Source: Clarkia xantiana subsp. parviflora
Lineage: Eukaryota > Streptophyta > Magnoliopsida > Myrtales > Onagraceae
DNA length: 64,000 nt
Direction: 5' to 3'
NCBI GenBank assembly: GCA_036873135.1
Contig: JAPTYO010000007.1
Coordinates: 27,758,763 to 27,822,762, forward strand
A program made the position numbers and the translations under genes. Shown piece by piece: positions 10,468-24,100 of this stretch. The notes beneath the pieces were generated by a model. The model did not search any database. It saw nothing but the letters and a program-made list of their open reading frames with translations, and was not told where the DNA came from. How positions within the stretch are numbered: position 1 is the stretch's first letter; each line of letters begins with the position of its first letter.

Positions 10468-11744
10468 CCCTATTTAAAAATGTTGAGAATAAGGTACAGT
10501 AAATACAACTGTTAACACTCAATTTATGATCGTTTCATCGATCATATTCCATACATGTGGTCATTTGATTTTGATGCTTGAATTGGTGAATTCAAGCTTC
10601 TGCTAACCTAGTGGGGATTGAACCCTTGACATCTGGTTAAGGGATGAGGCGCTGAACCACCACACCATTGTTACATGGTTGAAGATATTTAGTATACTCT
10701 TATATTCCCCTGCGCTTAGTGTAGTTTCTAATTATTTTAAAGGCTGACAGCTATTAAAACCTTATGGGAAACAAAATTATATCATGCCTTGGTGTTTTCA
10801 TTAATCCATTTGTTTTTTTCAATGAGCATTATTTGTATGGATGGCACGTACATGGAGCCAAAAGAGGCTCCACTGTCCTTCAAATACACTTTCGAGTTTC
10901 TCTATTTTGAGTGCTTTCATATCAGGAGTTGGAACCCAACTCACTGCTTTTTGCTCAATAGACAAAGCAAAGCACTTGTGAAGTTGCCAAATGGAAAAAC
11001 TTTTAACTTCAGCTGCTTAAAAGTTAACTTTATACAAAAGAGTTATGAAAATGAAATGTCATTGCCAATTTGTAGTTGGTAACTTGGTTAGCATTTAAAA
11101 AAAATGTAAAGTGTTAAGTATAAATATTTTATTATTGCTTTGATTAAGGGCTGCTTTTATTGGCCTAAGGGATATAACATTGAACAACTATAATATATTA
11201 TACATTGAAACAGCTTCAAACGCCATGTTAGTCAATTAACAGTTCAATCATTCCTTAACCATAAATTTAGGTTCCAAACTTTATCGAGTTCAATTTTAGG
11301 TTCAAAACTTCATTGAATTCTCTAAATAGAAAAATATTCATGATTATAATTTATCACATACAGACTAAATCGGTGCGAGCGAATGTTACTTTAGGTGTGT
11401 ATAAGTATCCTACACGTGCTCTTTGAAAAAAAAAACTTTCAAACACCAACGGCAAGTACTGTCCCTTGAGAATCTCTCAGACTTGTAAGTTGTAATGTAT
11501 TGTCTGTCAATGGCGAAAGCTGTAAATCAACAGAACCAACTGATCATTCAACAGCTAGCTACTGATATGACTTCACTTTTAACCTTTTCCTTCATAATAT
11601 AATATATCCATCCATACATACACATATACTCTAACCTAACTAACCTTAATTTGCCTTAGTGGAACATTACAACCAAAACATGTAATCTCACTCTCATAAT
11701 CTCATTAGCTTAAACAGTTAAACCTCAGCTCGATACTGGGGAAC
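10468..11744. other. Intergenic downstream of the annexin gene
   Basis: AT-rich sequence with a SINE-like fragment near 10.6 kb. The last few hundred bases are probably the 3' flank of the annexin. No other gene was recognised; the 97-codon open frame at 10789-11082 has no known domain. Confidence 0.5.
10605..10675 (-). mobile_element. Possible tRNA-derived SINE head
   Basis: On the minus strand, GGTTCAATCCCC matches a pol III box B. It lies downstream of a box A-like TGGTTCAGCGCCTC at a spacing of about 30-35 bases. These are the two internal promoter boxes of tRNA-like SINE heads. No folded tRNA, tail or target duplication was established. Confidence 0.35.
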
Positions 11745-13197
11745 TTAATATCCATTAGATGTTATGCTAGGACCTGGGTTCGGGTTCGAGGCCAGACCGA
11801 CGAGAAAATCTCTATAATCCCCAGGAAGATTGCTGTTTGATATAGCTTCCTTCAGCTCCAAACCATGTTTGCTCTGAAACACACTAGCTATCTCCTTCAG
11901 GTCTACATCGGTTCGTGTTATCATGATTCGCAGCATTGCTCCTTCATCTTTTGTTTTCCTCTTGATGCTCAAGTACAGTAGCTGCAATTACAGAATTACT
12001 TTCTTTAAGATAACAATTGTTATGAAGAACCAGCAACTATATGATGAACTGATCGGTGATTATGTGCAGACAAATAAATACTTCCGTTTTACAAGTGTTT
12101 CCCCTAAACTTGACAATCAGTACAAGCAGAATTAGCAAATTGCAGTTATGGATTGATATGAATGCAAAGGTGATCATTTAAATTTAAAAAATCTGGAAAA
12201 ATAAAATACCCCAAAAGAAGATGAAGAAACAATTCACCTTAGCATAATAGTTTGGTGGGTTCAAGATGCATTTAACAACCATACGAAGAGAATTCTCAAA
12301 TTCCTTCCCTCCTCCATACTTCAATGCCTAAGAATCATACCAGAAACCACCGAACAATCAATCAAGCAAGAACATAATCATCAGCATTCCAATACACAAT
12401 TTGTGGAAGGGATCTAGGTTTTACCTTGGAGTAAGGATGTCCATATATGTGTCTGTAGCTCGAGAAGCTGAGCTTCAATTGAGGAATGCTGCGCTTGCTC
12501 AGTATCTCCAAAACCACAGCCTCTTCAATTCCGCTCTCCGGACGGCCCTCTCCAGTCTCGTACAGACGCCGCGCGTCGCATTTGGCGACGTGGTGACTCA
12601 CGTCCACTTGGTGAGCCTTGTGCGACGTCGCCAGGGCTACCAGAATCTTTAATCGCAGAAAAACACGCACAAAATCATACATCGGTATCAGAAATCAAAA
12701 TGCATGAAACGGAAATATGTACGGCGCGCGAAATTGGAAACTGAGAGATGGATTACTCTCTGGAACGGGTGAGCTGGCTCCACGTTGATGATGTCTTGGT
12801 CGAGCTGCCGCCGGAATTTCGCGTGGTAAGCTTGCCTGATGAGAACGATGTGGCTCGATTTCCGGCCAATGAAGATCTCCGCTAGAGCTTTGTAGTTAGT
12901 GTCGCTCTGCTCCAGCGCCTCCCTGGCCAGGACCGCATCGCGCTCGTGAGGGTCCATCAGGAAGATTGACAGCGCGGACCGCGCCTCCGGGGACATTGCG
13001 GCGCCGTCGGCGGCCTGGAGGAGGTCATTTCCGTACATTTTGCGGTACGTGTCTCTGATCTGACGGCGCTCGGGGCGGGTCCGCTGAGCTAGGAGCTGGA
13101 GGAGTTGGGTGAGGTGGCCACCGGAATCGTGAATCTGGCGGCAGTCGTTCTCGAAGCTTCCTGCCGGAGATGAAGAGGTGAGAATTCTGGTTGCCAT
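11745..13197 (-). CDS. Annexin (divergent calcium sites)
   Basis: Four minus-strand exons, 12757-13197, 12425-12646, 12238-12327 and 11745-11981, give 329 residues; every intron is phase 0. The four annexin repeats are visible. Examples are [20 protein letters not shown], then [35 protein letters not shown], then [20 protein letters not shown] and [17 protein letters not shown] with [11 protein letters not shown] at the end. Plant annexins are cytosolic proteins of about 35 kDa that bind acidic membrane lipids, usually through GxGT(D/E) loops in repeats 1 and 4. Here repeat 1 reads [10 protein letters not shown] and repeat 4 reads [11 protein letters not shown], so both canonical loops are lost. 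Membrane binding may be calcium-independent or weak; this is inference. The subfamily (D3/D8-like) is not certain. Confidence 0.93.
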
Positions 13198-13253
13198 TAG
13201 TGGAAGTGCATTAGAGAGGGAAGGAGCAGAGAAAGAAAGTGGGAGCTCAGCTT

Positions 13254-13270
13254 GACTTATATGGAAGGTG
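13254..13270 (-). promoter_or_regulatory. Candidate TATA box of the annexin gene
   Basis: On the minus strand CCATATAAGTC lies about 60 bases before the start codon at 13197. It is followed by a pyrimidine-rich leader (CTTTCTTTCTCTGC). Confidence 0.45.
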
Positions 13271-14562
13271 CGTCAGGCATGCTTGGTGACCAAGGTTCTC
13301 TCTTTTCCCTCCCAATTCCAATTTTATTTTATTTTTCGTGGAATTATTATTATTATTATTATTATTCTTCGCCACTTGGAAGTATTTCAACATGAATTAT
13401 TATAATAAGAAATATAATTATATAGATTATTTTATTTAAAATGAGGTTTAACTACCATTATGTTAATATTTTCGAATATTAGATTTTAAAATAAAATTAT
13501 TTCCTTTTATTATTATTATTTAAAGTTGAACTAAAATGCAGTCGAAATTGCATTTCTTAAATTAAGCTTATCTAAATTGTTATAATGGTTAAGATCCGAC
13601 TAAATTTCTTTCTCTCAAAATCTATTCACTCTCTCATGATCTATCGTCTATAAATTCGAGTGTGTTTACAGTCGATTATAACCAAGTCATATCATTTAAA
13701 AAATAAAATAATTATGCCCGATTAAATTAGATAATAATAATAAAAAAATGAAATTCAAAATCATTTCTAAAATTAATTGTCACAAATGAAGGTTATTGTG
13801 CCACATAATACAAGATCATGCGATTTTGAACTTTTAGACGTACCATAAATTTCCGCTCATCAAATAACATTATATAATTCCAACAGCTACAAACATATTT
13901 ATTTAATTTTATTTATTATAATATTATTTAATTTTAAATATCAAAATCCAACTGCCATATTTTTTTCTGTGATACTCGAAAAAAAAAATGAGAAACTTTT
14001 TGAATGACCTATGATATTATACATTTCTAACTAAGAATAATACATCTATTTTTTTTAAAATATATTAGCTTTTTGCCGAATAATATATTAACTTAAATTA
14101 AAAACGATTCCCGTACAAAGTATTAATATTATAATATATATTTTTATTTAAGCGCAATAGCTGAATCAATCATTCATTTATCAATTATAATTAATCCACC
14201 TTATTTTAGTTAACCTTCTTATTTACAAATATATTATTATATATTCTTTTAAGGAAAAGTCTTATTGCTAACTTGTAGTTGTAGCTGATATTTGATAGTT
14301 ATATATTCCAGTATTAATATCGAAGGAGAGCCAAGTATAGTTCTTTATGTCGAATAAAAGCTTGCTCTTGATCGCGTACGTGTTAAGTAATGAAGAACAC
14401 CAAAAATGGTATAAGATCAAATAAAACTACACTTTATGAAACTTAAAGTGTAGTTAATAAGTTTTAAAAAAAGTAATAGGAAACTTAACTCAAGTAAATG
14501 ATGGACGCACGAAAGTTACTCGACTAAGCTCCTATGCTTGTTTGCAAAAAAAAAAAAAAAAA
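13271..14562. other. Annexin upstream region, AT-rich
   Basis: It holds an ATT trinucleotide run (13346-13367) and very AT-rich DNA. No gene was seen. Confidence 0.5.
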
Positions 14563-15094
14563 GTTAATAACTAAAAAAACTGTCCAAGGTTTACCCTATG
14601 TTAAAATTAGGTGTCTGAAGTTTGAAATGTTAAAATGGACTGTCCCAAGTTTCATTTTTGTTGAAATTTGGTGTCTCGGTGTGATTACTTTAGAGAAGTC
14701 AATTCCAACGAAACCGTCTGTCAAATTCGAGCTCTCATACACGCTCCTTGCTCGTCATCTTGCCGGGACCGTCACCTAAAAAGTTGGTCATATCCTGGCA
14801 AGTAAATCTCGCTCTATTGTCCTTGGAAAATGGCTCCACACCACTCTTCTAGAAACTTTTTTTTTAATGTTCAATTTTTAGTTGAAATTTGACGATTTTG
14901 TAAAAAGTAAAGAGTGATGGATTATGAGTGGGTTGGTGGGTTGATGGAAATGATTGAATGGAGATGAAAAGACGCACAAAGACACCAAATTTCAACAAAA
15001 ATGAAACTTGGTACAGTCCGTTTTAACATTTCAAACTTCAGACACCTAATTTTAACATAGGGTAAACCTTGGACAGTTTTTTAGTTATTAACCC
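14563..15094. mobile_element. MULE-like MITE in a poly(A) tract
   Basis: The inverted ends GTTAATAACTAAAAAAACTG and CAGTTTTTTAGTTATTAACCC continue as inverted similarity for over 120 bases (TGTCCAAGGTTTACCCTATG and its complement). Both sides are flanked by A runs of more than nine bases, so a 9-bp duplication of A's is possible but cannot be proved. The interior has no gene. Confidence 0.75.
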
Positions 15095-17039
15095 AAAAAA
15101 AAAAACGTTCTTATGCTTGTTACATACGTACTTTTTAAGTTTTAACTCGAGGATAATCTACTTGTGAGTTACTTGAGATTGACTTGGTTAATATTCGAAT
15201 TTAAGTTCGGATATACTCAACTCGAACCTACTCACGAGCCTTAATATATGTTAAGTCTAAAAAAACCACGTATTGATCGAGCTAAGTTTTAACTCAGTCA
15301 AACAAACTTCAAACCAAGTTCGGACATACAATTTCACTTCAAACCTTCAACTTAATCAAGTCGAGATCCAACTCGACCGAGCAAATTTTGAGTCAACTTC
15401 TAGCCTAAAACTTGGGCGAGCCGGATGCAAATAACCTAATACTCGGCTAGACTCGTTAATTCAATATGTTGTTAGTTGTTAGCATACGGGGAATCACACA
15501 TATAATGTGTTTTTGGATATGAATGTATATATATATATATGTTCAACTGCCAAGTCTTCCTTGGTTTATTGGTTATATCATATTATACTTTCGGCAATTG
15601 GCATAAAGTAACCATAAACGCATGACAGAAAACATAAACATCTTATTTTAAGTTAATTATTATTAGGTGAGTCATCTCTACATACTTAAAAGTCTATCGA
15701 GAAAAAATAACTTTCAAATTGTAATGCTTATATATTGGAAAAAAAAAAAAAACTTGTAATAGTTATATACTTTCTATATCCTAATTTTGTAAGATTTTTT
15801 TTCTTTTTTCGCGTGTCTTCGGGATGTCCCATTAAAAGGACAAGATCTGTAATACGATTGCTACACGCTTAAAATATGTTCACTCGAATTGGATCAGTTC
15901 GGAAGGACTAAAATAATGTTGTCCGTGAATATTTTTTCATTTTCAGAACTCGACATAACTTAAATTCGATACATTTGGCTAATTGTAACAACCTAATAGC
16001 ATGGACGAAGCTACCATAGAATGGTGATAAATCACCCATCAATTTTTTGTGATATATGTGCAAAGTCAATTTAACTTTTTAAAATCTTACATTTAACTCT
16101 AATTTTTTTTAACGCTAATTATTTATTTATAACTCAAATTTTCCCCACCGAATAAAATTTCTAAATTCATCCATACGTGTAGGTTGACTTTTTTCCAACA
16201 TGTATGGTCTAAGCTAAAGTATCAAGTATGCCTAATAGTGTAGGTTGTATTTATTCATAATCTAGGTGGAAAAGAGAAAAAAGGGAAGGGGAAGTAGAGG
16301 AAAGACTTGTTGGGGTATGAGTAGAAAGTGTTATGTTGCAATTTGTTGTATTATTATTATTGTGCAATTGACATGTGAGCTTTATTGTGTAGCATGATGC
16401 AACTAATGGAATTCCTAGTAGACCACGCGAAAACTGACTACTTTCTAGTATTTTTCTTTCTATACTCGCTTTTCTAGTCATACCCATCTACCGAACCACA
16501 AAACTTGTAATACAAAATTGATGAGGATTCAGATGTCACTATAAGACATCAAGAAATTATATCCAAGGTTTAACGCTCTACTCTTAACTATATCTATTAT
16601 ATTCAAACTATGCGACCTTTGGAAATCGATTCACGATCAAAGCGTTACCTCTTATTATAAGACGTAATATGATGAATAACGATTCAACGTTTAACCACTT
16701 AACATGATGTCTCAGACTTAAACCATGTGAACCCTAGGAATACATTCATGACCGTCACTTGACTTGGTATTATGAGTTGACCACTATTATTTTATGCATG
16801 AAGTAAATATGCTAGAATTATTGTCCTCTCAATAAATATAGTGTAGCACGCTCGGAGAACTACCCCTACGAGATCTAAGAATATATTATTGATCAACATT
16901 GTATCCATTATTATGGTTGAACCAAGCTTAATAGTAACATACATTATTTTAGATGTGAAGTAATTATATTACTTTTGCTTTCTTCATAATGTGAGTCTGA
17001 AAAAAATTATATCCATGTGGTTTTTAGTGTGCTTATATA
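15095..17039. other. Intergenic with degenerate hAT-like repeat
   Basis: Bases 15130-15480 contain ACTTGAGATTGACTTGGTTA and several ACTCGA/TCGAGT motifs. They resemble the interior of the hAT at 48702-49187 but lack clear ends. The rest is AT-rich with no gene. Confidence 0.4.
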
Positions 17040-17527
17040 GGGATAAGAACCTATTTAGTGTCTCAGTTTTACCTCATGTTTCAGTTTGGTATCTCAAGAT
17101 TAAAGTGTTGATATGGACTGTCCCAAGTTTCATTTTTGTTAAAATTTAGTGTATCCGCCCGTCTTTTCCTCTTCTTTCAACCATTTCCATCAACCGACTC
17201 ACTCACATATAATCCATCACTTTTTACTTTTCACAAAATCGTCAAATTTCACCCAAAAGTTGAACATAAAAAAAAGTTTCCAGCAGAGCGATTTCGAGCG
17301 ACAACAAAGCATGATTTACTTGGGCAAATGTGGCCAACTTCTTAGGTGATAGTCCCGACAAAGTGACGAGAATGAAGCATGCTTGGGAGTTCGGATATGA
17401 CCGTCGGTTTCGTCGGGATTGACTTCTCTAAAGTAATCACACCGAGACACCAAATTTCAACCAAAATGAAACATGGGACACTCAATTTAAACGTCAGACA
17501 CCAAACTGAAACATTATTTATCTAATC
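17040..17527. mobile_element. MITE related to the 14.6-kb copy
   Basis: The interior shares GGACTGTCCCAAGTTTCATT with the MITE at 14563-15094. The right half carries the inverted version (AAATTTCAACCAAAATGAAA). The outer ends are diverged (GGGATAAGAACC at left, TTATCTAATC at right), and no clean target duplication is seen. Confidence 0.6.
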
Positions 17528-19700
17528 ACCTTGAGATTGTAAATGAGCATCTGATTGTTTAGGGCTCCAAATCCAGTTGTTGCCAATTAATATTGTTGTT
17601 TCTATTTTTTGAACTGCTCAACTGATATGGGTACCCTTGTCTCTAGGCATAAATTGTTTGTCTAAATTAGAGTTATCTTCGACTCGTGGTAACTTTTTTT
17701 TGGTAATGGATCTGCACTTTTCACATCCTCGACACGACCATTTTCAGGTACGTTACAGCAGGGAGAGCTTGGATCAATGGCGCTTTCAGCAAAGTGTCAA
17801 AGGCAAGCAAAGTTGCAAGAACAAAAACGCAGGAAAGATTCCACATGGCTTTCTCCAACATGTCTGCAAATGTACTCTTTTACATGATCTTTATCCTTAC
17901 AAGTTACAAAGAGTAAATTCATTATTAAAGTAAAAGATGTTTGCTCTATATGCTTCATGAGATATGCAGTGGTCAATTATCATCACATTATTGTTTATAG
18001 AGCTGAAAATGATTTATTGTAGGAGTCGAACAATTAGGGTTCATATGCTCGGAGCAAATCAGTCGATTCATAAGTTATTTCTCTTTCACCTCGGATACAA
18101 GATTCTCCAATTGTGGCGTAACTTGTAACAGTGGCATTTGCGACGCGGGATGAAACCGGCCATATTCAGAGTGAGAATCGACAGTGAATCAGTTGGGTAA
18201 AAGTTGTATTTTTAGGTATCAACATCAATGGGAAAATGTGAATATGTTGGTGTTGAATATGTGATAATAAGAGTGGGAGATGTGGAGATAAATATGAGAG
18301 ACTTGTTTTTTTTTACTTCTCAACTTGTTGCATTCTCATTCGTCTCATTTTCTATTTATAGGTACATTTGTAGGACTCTAGACACTTTAGGATTCTAGTA
18401 TTTTCTTGTTCTAGTGACTTTTTTTCTAGAGATTTCTTAAGACTCCTACTTAGAGACTTTTCTACACACTTAAACACTTCTAGACACTTAGAGATAATTC
18501 TAGACACTTTAATACAAGTTTAATTCCTAACAAAAATGGAGCTTAGTCATATTCTTTCACAGCCACAAGCTTGTCCATTTAGTTCTGTATTCACGTGTAA
18601 AAAAACCAACTTAATTGTGAATGCGTAATGCACGTTGAATGGACATGAAGCGCAATTATACTCAAAGCATGAATAGTTTAGTTATTCAGTTTGCGCAACT
18701 TACTTCTGATGTTAACTTGTTCTGCACGAAACTTTTTACTTTTTTTACAGCTTGGCTTAGTAAAAAAGGTCCTAAAGTTATTTTATTTCCTAAGGAAGAA
18801 TATCTGGATCTAGAACTATAAGAAATTTATGGAATAATAATAATAATAAAAATGTATGGTTGAAAATGGAAGCTTCAGAGTAGAGGTGCTTTGGTTGGAG
18901 TTTTGTGCCGCAACCACTAAACACTCAGAAAACAACTAACAAAGACACGTTCAAAAGATCTGAAATTGTGGTTTACATGTGGAAGCTTAGCCAAACCCCT
19001 CAATATCGATCTCGTTAGACTCAATATATACTGTAGAAAAAGGTTTGGATCTTGCCAGCCTCACAGTGACTAATTTCATGGGTTATGGTGGTTTTATTGT
19101 GGCGGTTTAGCAATGACTGACTGGTTCAATCGAATTTGAAACCGGTTCAGATACAATGACCCTAAAGATTAAAATTATATACCACTTCAAATATTGTTAT
19201 GTTATAAAGGAAACTCCTTTATTTTAACATGGTGGTTGTGGAAGTTGAAGGGTCGATGCTGACGAAGAAACACCATCAAGCAACTTAACTACTCATTATT
19301 TATGCGCAACCACAATTCCTCATTGTCTCAGCTGAATAACTTATTATTATTCTCATAGTTTATTTAATTTAGATATTGCTTGCTTCCTATACATTGAAAA
19401 TTTCCATCTCAAACATCGATATAGATCACTTTTTTTTTAATAAAACAGTTGGTTTCTAACAATGAGAATGATCGAATTAATTAATAAAACGGGTTATATT
19501 ATTTTTAACTGTTTGACTCTGAATATTAACACATTCGATTCAAAATTAAGAACGCTCTGTATGTTAAAAAACTGATTTGTTTTAATTATGGTATTTTTCA
19601 ACTAATAATACTAATTAACTAATTTTTTGGCCGCACTAATTAACTATTTGGTAACGTCCGTGTTTCTATGGTAATATTATTATTACATTTTATTTTACAT
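17528..19700. other. Intergenic, no gene recognised
   Basis: A short plus-strand open frame near 17.74-17.89 kb (ATGGCGCTTTCAGC...) has gene-like codons but no recognisable domain and no clear exon partners. The region is otherwise AT-rich. I found no RNA gene or intact element here. Confidence 0.4.
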
Positions 19701-19754
19701 ACAAAAAGAGAGCTTAATTGAGTCCTCAAATTTAAAGGTCCTAACTTTCCAGGA

Positions 19755-19830
19755 AAACACGTTGACGGTCGAGCTGCCACGTGGCGACTGTAGGAACACT
19801 AGACACTAGGAAGAAACGTGGCCTCAGGAA
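19755..19830 (+). promoter_or_regulatory. G-box and W-box cluster upstream of the IBTK-like gene
   Basis: CACGTG (19778-19783, within GCCACGTGGCGAC) lies close to TTGAC and a second ACGTGGC about 40 bases on. G-box/ABRE-type cores are bound by bZIP and bHLH factors in plants. The 5' leader appears to start near 19.9 kb with a CT-rich stretch. A likely leader intron begins at GTCCAG|GTAACG (20141) and could end at AGAGGCAG just before the start codon. Confidence 0.4.
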
Positions 19831-21135
19831 CCGCTTCCCTGTTTCGTTAATCAGACGAACTAAGAGGGATATTATCGTCCAAAAATAATTTCACATTCCC
19901 CAAAGTTACCCGCTGTTGAAGTGATCCGCTTCTCTCCTTCTTTCGGTTTCCAATTCAAGAAGCTCACGCACAAGCAAGCTTTCTTACGTTTCTCCTGGAG
20001 AAGAAGGGGTATATTCTCTTCTCAGGTCCGATTCTCTTCCACAACATCTCAATTGTTGTTCCATTGATCTGCTAATTTATAACTCTTCCATCGCTAGCTA
20101 TACAATAAGCTGCTTCTTATCTCCAGATCTCGTCGTCCAGGTAACGTGTCATATCTGCACTCTCTTCTGTATTGATTTCATCTTTGCATTGTCTGGATGA
20201 GTTCTCGCTGTCTGAGATTTGGTCGGAATTGGTTCTTTGAGCTGGGTAGGTGTTGTCCTGATGAAATTTCACGTCAAATGGTGTTGGTTGATCATGTCGG
20301 TTTAATTTCAGATCTGGGTTGGTCCGGTGTAACAGTGCACTGATAGTTTACAATGTCAAATTCCAGTCTTCGCTCAAAATTTTAGCTCTTAGGATCACAT
20401 GGATTCAGTTGGTTGCACTCATTAATGTCATTCTTCATATGTGAGGGTCCTTTCATATGAATTTGTTCTTGTAGCTTAAAAGTTATGATTGTTATTCATA
20501 TTTATCTTTCCGTTACCTGCTACTGGTATTTGTTACTGATCATTGTTATCTCTGTATCGGTTACTGATCATTGTTAATTGTGCAATTCGTGTTTTCTTTA
20601 GATATGAGTAGCATCATCATCTTGCAGTTTACCATATACATACACGAGATCAATGCTGAAGCCATTGCAATATTCCCATTTTTGGTTTCGATTGCCATTT
20701 CCTTGATTCGGTCCTGTGACTCTAACGTTACAATTACTCTTTGCCTCTAGTCTTGTTCATTATATTCTGATTGTAATAGATCAGTCATTTCCTCAATTTG
20801 GTTATATCGTGCATTGCAAGATCTTTGCTTACTTTTAGGAGAATTGAAACTGCAGGTAGTATTATTCTTAATTGGAGATGTACTGAAGAATGTTGAGCAA
20901 TCGGGTGGACATGGATTGATAACGAACACATTGGGCAGCTTTTCTAAACCATTTCGTCTAGTCTAAATAGGAACATTAAAATGGAGTAGTAGGACAACTC
21001 TAACTTCCTCGGGGTCAGATTATCATCCTTTTTTCCGAATCTGGCTCTTTACAGTATTCGGTGACTTCTGTATCGTTTGGCTGAGTCCTTGGAGATTTAG
21101 AGGCAGGTTCATCGGTTCTCACATATATTTGAGAA

Positions 21136-24100
21136 ATGGAGGTGTCAGTTTCTCCACAAGGACAGAAGCATCACTTGCAGATCAACAGTAGGAAAACTTT
21201 AAATGGAAAACAGAAAGATTTGTGGAAAAGCATTCGAGAAGGTTCAGTGGCTGATGTAGATTCCGCATTAGCTGTATTAAAGAAGAACGGGGTTAGCATC
21301 AATTTGAGGAACTCTTTTGGTCTTACCCCTCTTCACATTGCAACCTGGAGAAATAATGTCCCCATTGTCAGAAGGCTTCTTGCTGCTGGAGCTGACCCTG
21401 ATGCTAGGGTTCGTTTCGTTAACTTTGACCCCTTTCTCAATATATATATAATATTGCAGAAAATATATAATTGATACGAGTGATTTTTGTTAGTAGCATC
21501 GTCTATGCGGTTGGTAAATATGTAACTATGTGGTATGGAATTTTATCAGTTTCTTTGCATCTTAGTCATCTTCTCCATTTACTGTTATCAAAAGCACCGT
21601 GTAAATAATAAAGTTTTAAAAATGTACACATGCCAAATCATTCGGTTTCTGTGGCTACCAGTCATGAAACTTATTATTCCAACTCTTTTGTCAAACAAAC
21701 CAAAAATCTAATTTTATATTTATGGCTGAAATTGGATTTTCTGCAGGATGGTGAATCAGGATGGAGTAGTCTTCACAGAGCACTGCACTTTGGTCACCTT
21801 GCTGTTGCAAGCATCCTTTTGCAGTCCGGTGCCTCCATCTTATTGGAGGACTCTAAACTCCGAACACCAATAGACATGCTCTCTGGTCCTGTTTCCCAGA
21901 TGGTTGGAAGTGGATGTGATTCAGGTACATAATCACATGTTTTATATTGTTATATCTATAAATTTGGGGTTAAGAACCTAAAAACAGTCCCAACTATAAG
22001 TCATATTGCTAATCATTGTCCCAAATTTAAAATGTTATATTTGGTGTCCCAACTATCAAGCATCACATAAGTCTAAATCATGAGCATCAAATCTGATACT
22101 TCCTAAAAGTGGAAAAATATGTTTTTGTTGCATAAAACATCAATTTTAACACCAAAATGAGTCGAAAAAAGTGAAAATCAACCAATCTGATAGTTTTGTT
22201 AGGTTCTTACCCATAAATTGCCCTTTCTCTTTTTAATGTTTGCAAGGACTTACCACCTTCAATTTTTTTTTTTTTTGCAGTGACAGAGGTGTTCAGTTGG
22301 GGAAGTGGAGCAAACTATCAGCTAGGGACTGGAAATGCATGCATCCAAAAGTTACCAGGCAAAGTAGAGTCACTTAATGGGTCTTCAATCAAGTTGGTTT
22401 CTGCTGCAAAGTTCCACAGCGTAGCAGTTGGGGCTCGTGGAGAGGTTTTCACTTGGGGTTTCGGAAGAGGTGGCCGCCTTGGCCATCCTGATTTCGACAT
22501 CCACAGGTGTAGTACGCGATATTGCCCTCTACTTGAATGGATTAAGATTTCTATGCAATAGTATCATAATATTTTAAACCGAGTCGCTGATTTTTTTTTT
22601 TTTTTTTGGCCAAGACGCTGATTATTTTCTTGAAAATTGTTGTTTTGATGCGTTTTCATTTCAGCGGTCAAGCTGCAGTGATCACTCCCCGCCAAGTCAT
22701 TTCTGGGTTAGGAGCTCGCCGTGTAAAGGCCGTTGCAGCAGCTAAGCATCACACTGTTATTGCTACGGAGAGTGGTGAAGTATTCACTTGGGGATCTAAC
22801 CGAGGTACTAAGAAGCACATACAATGTAATAACTGAGCCTCTAATTAATGTTAATGAAGAAGTTGAGGCTACTCAATATGAATTTTAGGCCAAACGAAAA
22901 AAACCCGAGTACTACACCCTTCATTCTCAAGCAGGAAATGTTAAGAATAGTGGAAATTCAGCATTCCCTAGCCATTATGACTTAATTTGTTGATTTAAAG
23001 GCTAAAACTTCTAATTGTGGTTTGGTTGCAGAGGGCCAACTTGGGTATACCTCTATTGACACCCAGCCGACACCCCGCAGAGTCAGTTCCTTAAAGGCGA
23101 AAATACTCGATGTAGCTGCTGCGAATAAGCACACTGCTGTAGTTTCTGAATGTGGCGAAGTATTCACCTGGGGCTGCAACAGAGAAGGCCAACTTGGCTA
23201 TGGAACTTCCAATTCTGGATCCAATTACACTCCAAGACTGGTCGAGTATTTGAAAAGCAAGGTTTTTGTGAAAGTTGCTGCTGCAAAGTATCACACAATC
23301 GTTTTAGGACCCGATGGGGAGGTAGATGATTTTATTTATGTTTCATAAATATTTTTTTTACCCAAGTATCTTTGGCTTAATAGTATGTCTCTCAGGTATA
23401 TACGTGGGGTCACCGACTCGTGACCCCAAAAAGAGTGATGGTTAGTCGGAACCTTAAAAAGAGTGGGTCGGCACCTTTGAAGTTCCATCGCTTGGAAAGG
23501 TTGCATGTAGTTGCTATTGCAGCCGGAATGGCCCACAGTATGGCCCTTACTGATGATGGCACACTATTTTACTGGGTGTCGTCTGATCCCGATCTTCGAT
23601 CCCAACAGGTTCTCCATTCTGAAACCTTTTTATTTTTAAAATTTAGGGTTTTATTTATTTGTCTTCAAGATTATACAAGACTCTTAAGGCTACCCAATAA
23701 TTTCTCAGTTCGGGTTGGTAGAGATACAATTGATGTAATAGTCTACAGCTGGGTTCAGCTGATACCAATGTAATAGTTTAGGTCAAGTATAAACTATAAA
23801 GATTAAGTCTCACACCTTCACCTAAAGGTTTTAGGACAGTTGGTCAAGTGGTCTGTCTGAACTTTCACAGAAATGTAAACCTTTACTATTCATTTGTATC
23901 AACTGAACTCAATCGGTAGACTATTGCATCAAACTATTACATTTGTATCAACTGAACCCAATCGTAGACTATTACATCAATTGTATCTCTATCATGGGCC
24001 TTCCAACATTTATTTATACTATTTTCTATCTCGACTGTGCAGCTGTACTCGTTGTGTCAAAAGAACGTCTCTAGCATTTCTGCTGGGAAATACTGGTCGG

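Noticed and set aside
10789..11082. Plus-strand 97-codon open frame
   Set aside because: No recognisable family and no promoter or splice context.
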